Below are positions 45,782 through 53,776 of a stretch of 64,000 nucleotides of DNA, piece after piece. Source of the DNA: Lysobacter sp. (GTDB lineage: Bacteria; Pseudomonadota; Gammaproteobacteria; Xanthomonadales; Xanthomonadaceae); assembly GCA_019634715.1 (NCBI GenBank), contig JAHCAU010000017.1, forward strand, positions 1 to 64,000. Reading direction: 5' to 3'. The position numbers and the translations under genes are program-made. The notes beneath the pieces are model-generated. The model worked only from the letters and a program-made list of their open reading frames with translations, did not search any database and had not been told where the DNA came from. Each line of letters begins with the position of its first letter. The first letter of the stretch is position 1.

Positions 45782-46551
45782 TGAACACCGCAACCACCAT
45801 GCCCGCCGCGGCATCCCCGCATTCGCCGCTGCGCAGCTACGCACTCGAAGCCTGGTACGAATGGCGCCGCCTGCTGCGCACGCCGTCCTACGTGATTCCG
45901 ACCCTGCTGTTCCCGGCGCTGTTCTACGTGCTGTTCGGCGTGCTGCTCAACAAGGGCAAGGGCGACGCCGCGCATTATCTGCTCGCCACGTACGGCGTGT
46001 TCGGCGCGATGGGCGCCGGCCTGTTCGGCTTCGGCGTGACCGTGGCGATGGAGCGCGAGCAGGGCCTGCTGACCTACAAGCGCGCGCTGCCGATGCCGCC
46101 AGGCGCATACCTGGCCGCGAAGATGGTCACGGCGGTGCTGTTCGCCTCGGCGATCTTCGTGCTGCTGGCGATCCTGGCCGCGACACTGGGCGGCGTCTCG
46201 CTGCCAGCCGGGCAGTGGCTGCTGCTCGCCGTGGTCTGCGCGCTGGGCGTGCTGCCGTTCTGCGCGATCGGCCTGTTCATCGGCACGCTGGTCGGCGGCC
46301 AGGGCGCGCCGGCCGTGGTGAACATGCTGTTCCTGCCGATGGCCTTCCTGTCCGGGCTGTGGCTGCCGCTGAAGCTGCTGCCGGCGTGGATCGCCGGCAT
46401 GGCGCCAGTGTGGCCGGCCTACCACCACGCGCAGGTCGCGCTGAAGGTGATCGGCATGGATGGCGGCGGTGCGCTGGTGGTGCACCTCGGCGTGCTGGTC
46501 GGCGTCACCGTGCTGTTCGCGGCGCTGGCGCGTCGCAGGCTCGCGGGTTGA
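45781..46551 (+). CDS. ABC-2 type transporter permease
   Basis: A 256-residue inner-membrane protein with six hydrophobic segments (VIPTLLFPALFYVLFGVLL, ATYGVFGAMGAGLFGFGV and others) and the ABC-2 linker EREQGLLTYKRALPMPPGAYLAAKM. It pairs with the preceding ATPase. The adjacent DesK/DesR-like pair suggests that the transporter responds to membrane state or an envelope-active compound. Confidence 0.9.
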   Translation: MNTATTMPAAASPHSPLRSYALEAWYEWRRLLRTPSYVIPTLLFPALFYVLFGVLLNKGKGDAAHYLLATYGVFGAMGAGLFGFGVTVAMEREQGLLTYKRALPMPPGAYLAAKMVTAVLFASAIFVLLAILAATLGGVSLPAGQWLLLAVVCALGVLPFCAIGLFIGTLVGGQGAPAVVNMLFLPMAFLSGLWLPLKLLPAWIAGMAPVWPAYHHAQVALKVIGMDGGGALVVHLGVLVGVTVLFAALARRRLAG

Positions 46552-46609
46552 GCATCGCTGGATTACCCTGATCGATCGCTTTTCATTCCATACACGCCGC
46601 GAACCCGCC

Positions 46610-47833
46610 ATGTCTGCTTCCCTCATGCCCCTGCTGCTGCGCTGGCGCGCCCGCCTGGTGCCCGAATCGCTCGGACTCGGCTGGATGCCGTTCTTCACGC
46701 TGGGCTATCTCGCCTTCCTGTTCATGCCTTTCGTGCTCGGCTGGCTGGCCGATGCGCGCGGTGGCTGGGTCGGTGCGGCGAGCCAGGTACTGTGGCCGAC
46801 GCTGCTGTCGATCGCCGTCTTCCTGCCGCTGTACTTCGCTTCGTACCGGTTCGAGTTCGTGGGCAAGTTCGCGTGCATGCTCGCCATCGCCGGGATTGGC
46901 TACGCGCTGATGCCGGTGAATCCGTTCGCGAACGTCTACACCATCTACGCCATCGGATTCGCGGCGGGGATCGGCAGGCAGCTGTGGTCGCGCATGGTCT
47001 GGGCAAGCCTGATCCTCGGCGGCCTGTGCCTGGAAATCGTGCTGCTGGACATCCCGGTCTTCGTGTTCCTGATCACGCTGCTGGTCTCGCTGGGCGTGTT
47101 CTTCGGCCAGTACCACTTCATCGAAAACCTGCGCAAGCGCGCCGAACTCAAGCTCAGCCACGACGAAGTGCGGCGCCTGGCCACCCTGGCCGAGCGCGAG
47201 CGCATCGGTCGCGACCTGCACGACCTGCTCGGCCACACGCTGTCGCTGGTCGCGCTGAAGAGCGACCTGGCCGGCAAGCTGCTGGCGCGCGGCGAAGGCG
47301 ACGATGCGCGCGCCGCCGAGGCCCGGGCCGCCGCGCAGCGGGAGATCGCCGAGGTCAGTCGCGTCGCGCGCGAAGCGCTGGCGCAGGTGCGGTCGGCGGT
47401 CACCGGCATCCGCGCCGCCGGCATCGCGGCCGAACTGGTCTCGGCGAAGCTGCTGCTGGAAACCGACGGCGTGGCCTTCGCCTCGCAGGTCGACCCGCGC
47501 TGGCTGGAAGGCGGGGCGCTGCCGGCCGAAGTCGAGACCGCGCTGGCCATGACCGTGCGCGAGGCGGTGACCAACATCCAGCGCCATGCGCGCGCCCGCA
47601 CGGCGAAGATCGAACTCGAAACCATCGGCGGCGAGGCCGTCCTGCGCATCGTCGACGACGGTCGCGGCGGCGCCATCGTGCCGGGGAACGGCCTGGGCGG
47701 CATGCGCGAGCGCATCGAGGCGCTGGGCGGACGCCTGCGCATCGAGTCCCGGCGCGGCGAAGGCACGCGCATCGAGGCGAGGCTGCCGCTCAAGGCCAGC
47801 CACGATGCCATGAGCATGGCGGTGAACGCATGA
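46610..47833 (+). CDS. sensor histidine kinase, DesK/NarX-like
   Basis: A 407-residue sensor. Five to six transmembrane helices (about 25-165) form a membrane-embedded input as in DesK. A coiled linker leads to the HisKA_3 dimerisation helix with the phospho-acceptor His204 in GRDLHDLLGHTLS. The HATPase domain shows REAVTNIQRHA (N box), DDGRGG (G1) and GLGGMRERIEALGG (G2). It overlaps its cognate regulator gene by ATGA and is 58 bases after the ABC-2 permease gene. Confidence 0.92.
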   Translation: MSASLMPLLLRWRARLVPESLGLGWMPFFTLGYLAFLFMPFVLGWLADARGGWVGAASQVLWPTLLSIAVFLPLYFASYRFEFVGKFACMLAIAGIGYALMPVNPFANVYTIYAIGFAAGIGRQLWSRMVWASLILGGLCLEIVLLDIPVFVFLITLLVSLGVFFGQYHFIENLRKRAELKLSHDEVRRLATLAERERIGRDLHDLLGHTLSLVALKSDLAGKLLARGEGDDARAAEARAAAQREIAEVSRVAREALAQVRSAVTGIRAAGIAAELVSAKLLLETDGVAFASQVDPRWLEGGALPAEVETALAMTVREAVTNIQRHARARTAKIELETIGGEAVLRIVDDGRGGAIVPGNGLGGMRERIEALGGRLRIESRRGEGTRIEARLPLKASHDAMSMAVNA

Positions 47834-48432
47834 TCCGCATCCTGCTCGCCGAAGACCAGGCGATGGTGCGCGGCGCGTTGACCGCGCTGCTGTCGCTGGA
47901 AACCGATATCGACGTGCTCGGCGCCGCGCCCGACGGCGAGAGCGCCTGGCGCGAGGTGCAGCGCCTGAAGCCCGACCTGCTGGTCACCGACATCGAAATG
48001 CCCGGTCTCAGCGGACTGGAACTCGCGCAGCGCATCCAGCGCCATGCACTGCCGACGAAGGTGGTGATCGTGACCACCTTCGCCCGCGCCGGCTTCCTCC
48101 GTCGCGCGCTCGATGCCGGCGTGTCGGGCTATCTGCTGAAGGACGCGCCGGCAGAAGACCTCGCCGAAGCCCTGCGCAAGGTGCATCGCGGCGGCCGCGC
48201 GATCGATGCGCAGCTTGCGCTGGAAGCCTGGTCCGAGCCCGATCCACTCAACGACCGCGAACGCCAGGTGCTGCGCCTGGCTGGCGAAGGCCTGTCCGCC
48301 GGCGAGATCGCCACTCAGTTGAGCCTGTCGCAGGGCACGGTGCGCAACTACCTCTCCGAAGCCATCGGCAAGCTCGGCGTCGGCAACCGCATCGAGGCCT
48401 ATCGCCTGGCCCGGCAGAAGGGGTGGCTGTGA
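47830..48432 (+). CDS. LuxR-family response regulator, DesR-like
   Basis: A 200-residue NarL/FixJ-type regulator: a receiver domain with the acidic pair in LLAEDQ, phospho-acceptor Asp54 (TDIEMPG), conserved Thr in VTTFA and Lys in LLKDAP, then a GerE helix-turn-helix (LNDREREVL-like LNDRERQVLRLAGEGLSAGE, VRNYLSEAIGKLG). Likely binds the AGGTGAC dyad at 44748 and regulates the ABC-2 genes in cis; this is inferred. Confidence 0.93.
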   Translation: MIRILLAEDQAMVRGALTALLSLETDIDVLGAAPDGESAWREVQRLKPDLLVTDIEMPGLSGLELAQRIQRHALPTKVVIVTTFARAGFLRRALDAGVSGYLLKDAPAEDLAEALRKVHRGGRAIDAQLALEAWSEPDPLNDRERQVLRLAGEGLSAGEIATQLSLSQGTVRNYLSEAIGKLGVGNRIEAYRLARQKGWL

Positions 48433-48589
48433 GCGCGCCCCCACCCACCGACAGCGGATGAATCCCGGGCGCATCGCGCCTCCGTTCCGCTGCATCCCCG
48501 CATCCCGTGTGGCCGGTCACATCGGCCGCACTCGATCGTCCTGTCCCTCCATCGTCCCCCTGCTGTCCGCACCACAAAGGAGTTCACCC

Positions 48590-50455
48590 ATGTCCCTCCG
48601 CGCCCCTTCCCGCCGGCTGCCCTTCGCGGTCGCCATTGCCGTCGCCATCGCGGCGTCCGTGTCCAGCGCCAACGGCGCCGCGCCCCCGGCGCGCGACAAC
48701 GACCCCGCCAACGACGTGCTGATCGACAACGTCCGCGTCTTCGACGGCGTGCGCGTGTTGCCCAAGACCCGCGTGCTGGTGATCGACGGCCGCATCGCCG
48801 CGGTCGGCGGCAAGGCCGCAGCGCCCGAAGGCATCGCCCGCGTCGACGGCAGCGGCAAGACGCTGTATCCCGGCCTGATCGACGCGCATGCGCACAGTTG
48901 GGGCGAGGCCCAGGGCGACGCACTGCGCTTCGGCGTCACCGCCGAACTCGACATGCTGGGCGACTGGAACCGCCTGCCGCAGCTCAGGCGCGAACGCGAA
49001 TCGCTGGCGCGCACGCACCAGGCCGACCTGTGGAGCGCGGGCGCGGCGGTCACCGCGCCCGGTGGCCACGGCACGCAGTACGGCATGAAAGTGCCGACGC
49101 TCGACAAGGATGGCGACCCGGCGGCCTTCGTCGCCGGGCGCATCGCCGAAGGTTCGGACTACATCAAGATCATCCTCGAGGATTTCAGCGCACACAGCGA
49201 GACGCGGCGCATCCCGACGATCACCCATGCGCAGGCGAAGGCTGCGATCGACGCCGCGCATGCCGGCCAGCGCCTCGCCGTGGTCCACGTCTCGCGCCTG
49301 AGCGACGGTACTGCAGCGATCGAAGCCGGTGCCGACGGCCTTGTGCACATGTTCGGCGAGCCGGGCGATGACGCCTTCGTCGCGGCCGCGAAGCGCCAGA
49401 AGGCCTTCGTCATCCCGACGCTGTCGGTGCTCGGCACCATGGCGCAGGCCGGCGAAGGCGCGAAGCTGGTCGACGATGCGAAGCTGTCGCCGTGGCTGAC
49501 GAAGGAACAGCGCGACAGCCTGAAGGCCACCTTCGGCGCGGGCGAGGCGCAGCCGAAGATCCTCGCCGATGCCATCGCCAACGTGCGCGCGCTGCACGCG
49601 GCCGGCGTCGACGTGCTCGCCGGCACCGATGCCGGCAACCCCGGCACCGCGCACGGCGTCAGCATGCACGGCGAGCTGGAACTGCTGACCCGCGCCGGCC
49701 TGTCGCCGACCGAAGCGCTGGCCGCCGCGACCTCGGTGCCCGCGCGTCGCTTCAGGCTCGCCGATCGCGGCCGCATCGCGCCCGGCCTGCGCGCCGACCT
49801 GGTGCTGGTCGACGGCGATCCGACCACCGACATCCGCGCCAGCCGTGCCATCGTCACGGTATGGAAGAACGGCTATGCCGTCGAGCGCAAGCGTCCTGCT
49901 GCCGGCGAGACCAGCATCCCGGTCGGCGAAGCGCTGCCCGCGCAGACCGTGGTGTCCGACTTCGACGCCGAAGTGGTCGCGAATGCCGCAGGCATGTTGC
50001 CGGCGAATTTCGGCGCCGGCTGGATGTCGACCACCGACAAAATGGCCGGAGGTGCTTCCGTGGGCCAGCTGCGCCGCATCGCCGGTGGCGCCAACGGCAG
50101 CGCCGGTGCGCTGGAAGTGAGTGGCGAGATCAAGCCCGGCTTCGCCTTCCCGTGGTCGGGTGCGATGGTGTTCCCGTCGAAGGTGCCGATGCAGCTCGCC
50201 GACCTGTCCTCGCGCAAGGACCTGGTCTTCCGCGTGCGCGGCGACGGCCGCCGCTACTCCCTGATGCTGTTCCACGGCAACCAGCAGATGCCGAGCATGC
50301 AGACGTTCGAAACCACCGCCGACTGGACCGAAGTCCGTGTGCCGCTGAAGAACTTCCCCGGCGCCGACCTCAGCCGCGTCCGCGGCATCGCCTTCACTGC
50401 CGGCAACCCCGAAGGCGCCTTCGCCTTCGCGCTGGACGACGTGCGGATCGAGTAA
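48590..50455 (+). CDS. exported amidohydrolase with C-terminal CIA30/carbohydrate-binding-like domain
   Basis: A 621-residue protein with a signal peptide (LPFAVAIAVAIAASVSSANG). Residues about 45-430 form an imidazolonepropionase/prolidase-like amidohydrolase: LIDNVRVFDG, LYPGLIDAHAHSWG (HxH), DYIKIILED (Lys), VVHVSRL, LAGTDAG (Asp) and APGLRADLVLVDGDP. Residues about 450-620 are a beta-sandwich like CIA30/NADH:ubiquinone intermediate-associated domains (TVVSDFDAE ... FAFALDDVRIE). Start chosen by AAAGGAG. Substrate unknown; periplasmic dipeptides or lactones are possible. Confidence 0.87.
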   Translation: MSLRAPSRRLPFAVAIAVAIAASVSSANGAAPPARDNDPANDVLIDNVRVFDGVRVLPKTRVLVIDGRIAAVGGKAAAPEGIARVDGSGKTLYPGLIDAHAHSWGEAQGDALRFGVTAELDMLGDWNRLPQLRRERESLARTHQADLWSAGAAVTAPGGHGTQYGMKVPTLDKDGDPAAFVAGRIAEGSDYIKIILEDFSAHSETRRIPTITHAQAKAAIDAAHAGQRLAVVHVSRLSDGTAAIEAGADGLVHMFGEPGDDAFVAAAKRQKAFVIPTLSVLGTMAQAGEGAKLVDDAKLSPWLTKEQRDSLKATFGAGEAQPKILADAIANVRALHAAGVDVLAGTDAGNPGTAHGVSMHGELELLTRAGLSPTEALAAATSVPARRFRLADRGRIAPGLRADLVLVDGDPTTDIRASRAIVTVWKNGYAVERKRPAAGETSIPVGEALPAQTVVSDFDAEVVANAAGMLPANFGAGWMSTTDKMAGGASVGQLRRIAGGANGSAGALEVSGEIKPGFAFPWSGAMVFPSKVPMQLADLSSRKDLVFRVRGDGRRYSLMLFHGNQQMPSMQTFETTADWTEVRVPLKNFPGADLSRVRGIAFTAGNPEGAFAFALDDVRIE

Positions 50456-50465
50456 CCGTACTCAA

Positions 50466-50509
50466 ATATCGAAGATCGCTCTCGCTGTCGCCCCCTTTGC
50501 AAAGGGGGC
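50466..50509. repeat. copy 1 of a dispersed palindromic repeat
   Basis: The 20-base palindrome GCCCCCTTTGCAAAGGGGGC at 50490-50509 is preceded by a segment reading ATATCGAAGATCGCTCTCGC. The same palindrome and flank appear in inverse orientation at 53577-53624. Placed just after the stop at 50455, this copy may also act as a terminator. Confidence 0.75.
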
Positions 50510-50538
50510 TTGCAAGGGCCGGCAATGTGATCGTCTCT

Positions 50539-50618
50539 GTAGGAGCGACGCCAGTCGCGACGCTCTTTCATACGACCATCGTGAAGCGTGGGAGCGTCGC
50601 GACTGGCGTCGCTCCTAC
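50539..50618. repeat. REP-like inverted pair with 26-bp perfect arms
   Basis: The left arm at 50539-50564 starts GTAGGAGCGACGCCAGTCGC, and its exact reverse complement lies at 50593-50618, separated by 28 bases. GTAGGAGCG heads are typical of REP elements of pseudomonads and xanthomonads. The right arm overlaps the end of the next gene and provides its TAG stop codon. Confidence 0.8.
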
Positions 50619-51697
50619 GAGAGCCGCAGGTTGCCGGACGTGTTGCGGAAGCGCCTTCTCACGGCGGGAAGCAACAGGAGTGCCACGACCATGATGAGCA
50701 GGGACAGTGACTTGGCGAGATGATCGCGCGGCGCATCGTAGTGTCCGCAATAGACACAGAACACCGGAATCCGTCCTTGCATCCACCCGTAGAGCGCGTG
50801 CGCCGCGGCCAGGACCACCGCGCTGGCGATGATCGTCCACCGCAGCCTCGATGCACGCTGGACGAACAATCGAACGCTCCACAGCGCAAGCAGCAATCCG
50901 GCGACATGCAGTGCCAGGAACATGCGTGCATACGGTACCTGTGCGACTTCGGCCGTGTATGACATGGTGATCAGCGCGCTCGCCGCGTTGCCGCGTCCCT
51001 CGATGGCAGGGGCGGCAGGTGCGTTCAGCAGCGCGGCGATTTCCGGCGTCAGTTCTGGAGGAAAGAGATAGGGCCGGTGCGCCATGACCAGGCTGGCATG
51101 CAGGTATGCCACAACGACGATCGCGCCCGCCACGCACCAGACACCGCGACCCCAGTCGCGCGGGCCGTCGAGGAGGGCGTTCAGGAAGCCTGGGCGATGC
51201 AGCATCGGTGGCTGCGAGGAGAAGGTGTTGCGCACCCGGCGTGACAGCCACAGACAGGGAATCGGCAGCAGCAACGGAAGCGTGAACAAGGCCAGACGTT
51301 GCAGCGTGTCAGGATCCAGGTCAGCGAGGCTCGTCAGCGGGTGCCGGAGGCCACTCAGGAATGCCAGGAGGCTTGCCGAGATCAGCCACAACGTGGCAGT
51401 CCAGCGGAAATGCGGCGAGCGGCGGAAGAAGGCTTCCGCGACGAAGATGCCGAAGAGCCAGATGGCAGCCTGCAGCAATTGTTCTGCGAGGAACTGCCTG
51501 TACTCGGCCATGCTCCAGCCTGCTTTCATGAAAGAAGCCTTGCTGGACGCCCATTGTGCCGGCGTCAGTTCCCACATGACCAATGGCAGCAGCGAGAGCA
51601 TCACCGTGCCCCACAGCATCAGCGGCACGCCGAATATCCACAGCATGCCGCCGAGGCCCGCAGGCTGTGTTGCGTTGCCAGGCATGGCATCGGTCAT
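50615..51697 (-). CDS. multi-pass membrane protein of unknown function
   Basis: Not recognised. The 360-residue protein has about seven hydrophobic segments (MLWIFGVPLMLWGTVML, LAALWLFGI-like AAIWLFGIFVAEAFF, LFTLPLLLPIPCLWL, VAGAIVVVAYLH, LHVAGLLLALWSVRLF and others). The first third recalls DUF2569-like proteins. A CVYCGHY motif lies near the C-terminus before the last helix. The stop codon TAG is part of a REP-like arm, so the natural end of the protein may once have differed. Confidence 0.65.
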   Translation of the reverse strand: MTDAMPGNATQPAGLGGMLWIFGVPLMLWGTVMLSLLPLVMWELTPAQWASSKASFMKAGWSMAEYRQFLAEQLLQAAIWLFGIFVAEAFFRRSPHFRWTATLWLISASLLAFLSGLRHPLTSLADLDPDTLQRLALFTLPLLLPIPCLWLSRRVRNTFSSQPPMLHRPGFLNALLDGPRDWGRGVWCVAGAIVVVAYLHASLVMAHRPYLFPPELTPEIAALLNAPAAPAIEGRGNAASALITMSYTAEVAQVPYARMFLALHVAGLLLALWSVRLFVQRASRLRWTIIASAVVLAAAHALYGWMQGRIPVFCVYCGHYDAPRDHLAKSLSLLIMVVALLLLPAVRRRFRNTSGNLRLS

Positions 51698-51775
51698 CGG
51701 CGAAACCGGCGGTGTGTCACTTGCCCCTCACGCGAATGAAGATCGTATGGAGGATAGCTCAGAGTGGATTTGGTT

Positions 51776-52117
51776 TCAGGCCTTTGTCCGGAGCGCGTCG
51801 AGTCGCGCAAGGAAGTCGCGCGTGATGTCCGGGCGACGGAGATCGGACATGCAGATTCCGGTGAGCGCATGTCCGGCTCGGGGAGGTGCGTGCGCATGCA
51901 GATCGATGCCCCAGACCCCTTCGCCAGCTTGCCTGTTCCCCTCGTGCTGAGGGTCTACGAGAAAAGCCAGCCATGCGCGTGTCGTCGTCGGCGACCAGGT
52001 CGAGTGCAGTTCCCAGGTTTCATCGATCCACCACTCCGCGTCCTCTCGTTCGATGCTGTAGACGTACCAGCCGTGGGCTTCCAGCATGTCGATGAGAGCT
52101 TCGCGATGAGGTTTCAT
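51776..52117 (-). CDS. hypothetical protein
   Basis: A 113-residue soluble protein, not recognised. It opens with REALIDMLEAHGWYVYSIER and DAEWWIDETWELHSTW, followed by LAFLVDPQHEG, a pattern suggesting a small alpha/beta domain rich in Trp. Its start overlaps the stop of the AAC(3)-I-like gene (ATGA), so it is translated with it. Confidence 0.65.
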   Translation of the reverse strand: MKPHREALIDMLEAHGWYVYSIEREDAEWWIDETWELHSTWSPTTTRAWLAFLVDPQHEGNRQAGEGVWGIDLHAHAPPRAGHALTGICMSDLRRPDITRDFLARLDALRTKA

Positions 52118-52635
52118 TCTGGTGCCACCGTACGCGATTGCATGGTCACTCCAGTGAGCTCGGTACCGACCGGGATATCGAAATGCAACACCTCCTCGCG
52201 CGTGCCGAGCTTGGTGTACAGCGCGATGGCCGGATCGTCGCCGTGGTCGGCCTGGACGAAGAGTACCCAGGCGCCGCGTTCGGCGGCGAGGCGCTGCAGC
52301 GCGCGGATCAGCGCGGTCGCGATTCCCTTGCGTCGATGCGCGACGGAGACCGCGAGGTCGTAGAGGTAGACCTCGCTGCGCTTGCGTTCGAACTTGCGCA
52401 GCGTGTAGGCCACCAGACCGCCGATCACCGCTTCGCCCTCGGTGGCGACCAGGGCGAAGAAGCCATCGTCGGCCAGCAACGAACGCAGGTAATCCTCGTC
52501 CGGCCGCTGCGCGGTGTAGGTGTCCATGTCCTCGAAGACTTCGCCGAACAGCGTGTTGAGATCAACGAATGTCCCGATGTCGTCGGGCGAGAGCCGCGCG
52601 ATGCGGTAAGCAGAGGCATTGTCCACGGCGGACAT
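52114..52635 (-). CDS. GNAT acetyltransferase of the AAC(3)-I type
   Basis: A 173-residue acetyltransferase. The order of motifs follows aminoglycoside 3-N-acetyltransferases of class I: LFGEVFEDMDTYTAQRPDEDYL, GLVAYTLRKFERKRSEVYLYD (in pieces), LAVSVAHRRKGIATALI (acetyl-CoA loop RRKGIA) and QADHGDDPAIALYTKLGTREEV, ending in HFDI. It would transfer acetyl from CoA to an amine. As a chromosomal gene with host-like GC it is more likely an intrinsic relative than an acquired resistance gene; activity on gentamicin-type drugs is unproven. Confidence 0.85.
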   Translation of the reverse strand: MSAVDNASAYRIARLSPDDIGTFVDLNTLFGEVFEDMDTYTAQRPDEDYLRSLLADDGFFALVATEGEAVIGGLVAYTLRKFERKRSEVYLYDLAVSVAHRRKGIATALIRALQRLAAERGAWVLFVQADHGDDPAIALYTKLGTREEVLHFDIPVGTELTGVTMQSRTVAPE

Positions 52636-52782
52636 CCGGGTGGGGGATGCTGGATGGTGCCGCGCCGCGGCTGCATCCACCACCCCGCCACGCCCGTCCA
52701 TGCCATCAGTTGGGTCCCGGCGGGCTTGCGTCCCCGGCCCCTTCGCCCAATATCCACGGTTCGACTCCCCCGGAAGCCCCTC

Positions 52783-53523
52783 ATGACCCTGACCCCCCAG
52801 GCCGCCACGCCGCCGTCCGACGATGCCACCCCCGCCGCGTCCGGGGCATCGACGCCACCGGCCCTGCGGGTCGAAGGGCTGGGCAAGCGGGTCCGCCTGC
52901 CATCCGGGGAGCTGACCATTCTCGACGCGGTCGGTTTCGACATCGCCCGGGGCGAAAGCGTCGCCATCGTCGGCGCCTCCGGCTCGGGCAAGAGCACGCT
53001 GCTGGCGCTGATGGCCGGGCTGGACACCCCCAGCGACGGCCGCGTACTGCTCGACGGCGCGCCGCTGTCGACCCTCGACGAGGACGGCCGCGCCAAGGTG
53101 CGCGGCGAGAAGGTCGGCTTCGTGTTCCAGAGCTTCCAGCTGCTGCCGTCCCTGACGGCGCTGGAGAACGTGATGCTGCCGCTGGAACTGCGCGGCGATG
53201 CCGACGTCGACGGCCCTGCGCGCGAGATCCTCCGTCGCGTCGGCCTGGGCGAGCGCCTGAACCACTATCCGCGCCAGCTGTCCGGCGGTGAACAGCAGCG
53301 CGTGGCGCTGGCCCGCGCCTTCGTCACCCGTCCCTCGCTGCTGTTCGCGGACGAGCCCACCGGCAACCTCGACACCCGCACCGGCCAGGCCATCATCGAG
53401 CTGCTGTTCGGCCTGAACGCCGATGCCGGCACCACCCTGGTGCTGGTGACCCACGACGACCATCTCGCCGAGCGCTGCCACCGCGTGCTGCGCCTGGATG
53501 GCGGGCGGCTGGTGTCGGCATGA
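52783..53523 (+). CDS. ABC transporter ATP-binding protein, YbbA-like
   Basis: A 246-residue ATPase of the LolD/YbbA class: Walker A GASGSGKST, Q-loop FVFQSFQLLP, signature LSGGEQQRVALARAF, Walker B LLFADEPTGNLD and switch VTHDD. The first 30 residues are Ala/Pro/Thr-rich. It is followed, after a 253-base repeat-bearing gap, by the large YbbP-like permease. In E. coli, ybbA-ybbP neighbours the lysophospholipase gene tesA; that partner is not seen here. Confidence 0.9.
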   Translation: MTLTPQAATPPSDDATPAASGASTPPALRVEGLGKRVRLPSGELTILDAVGFDIARGESVAIVGASGSGKSTLLALMAGLDTPSDGRVLLDGAPLSTLDEDGRAKVRGEKVGFVFQSFQLLPSLTALENVMLPLELRGDADVDGPAREILRRVGLGERLNHYPRQLSGGEQQRVALARAFVTRPSLLFADEPTGNLDTRTGQAIIELLFGLNADAGTTLVLVTHDDHLAERCHRVLRLDGGRLVSA

Positions 53524-53543
53524 GTATCGTTTCCAGCGCAAGA

Positions 53544-53745
53544 GCAAATCCCCCCGCCGACCGCTGCGCGACCGTCGGCCCCCTTTTGCAAAGGGGGCGA
53601 CAGCGAGGGCGCTCGAAGAATTCGATATCGCGAACGATGGCGCCGACCTGCCTGCAGCAGCAAGTTCGCAGCGATGCTTTCCCCCCGTTCCAACTCGGTG
53701 CCGATGCTTCCCCCCCTTTGGAAAAGGGGGGCAGGGGGGATTTGC
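53544..53745. repeat. repeat element inserted between the YbbA-like and YbbP-like genes
   Basis: The element is bounded by GCAAATCCCCCCGCC (53544-53558) and its near inverse at 53730-53745. Inside are copy 2 of the dispersed palindrome (about 53577-53624, containing GCAAAGGGGGCGACAGCGAG), and a second hairpin formed by CCCCCCTTTGG and AAAAGGGGGG around 53711-53730. It sits within what should be a two-gene operon and could attenuate read-through to the permease. Confidence 0.7.
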
Positions 53746-53776
53746 CTTTCGCGACTGACGTGACCGGAGGCCGCGC

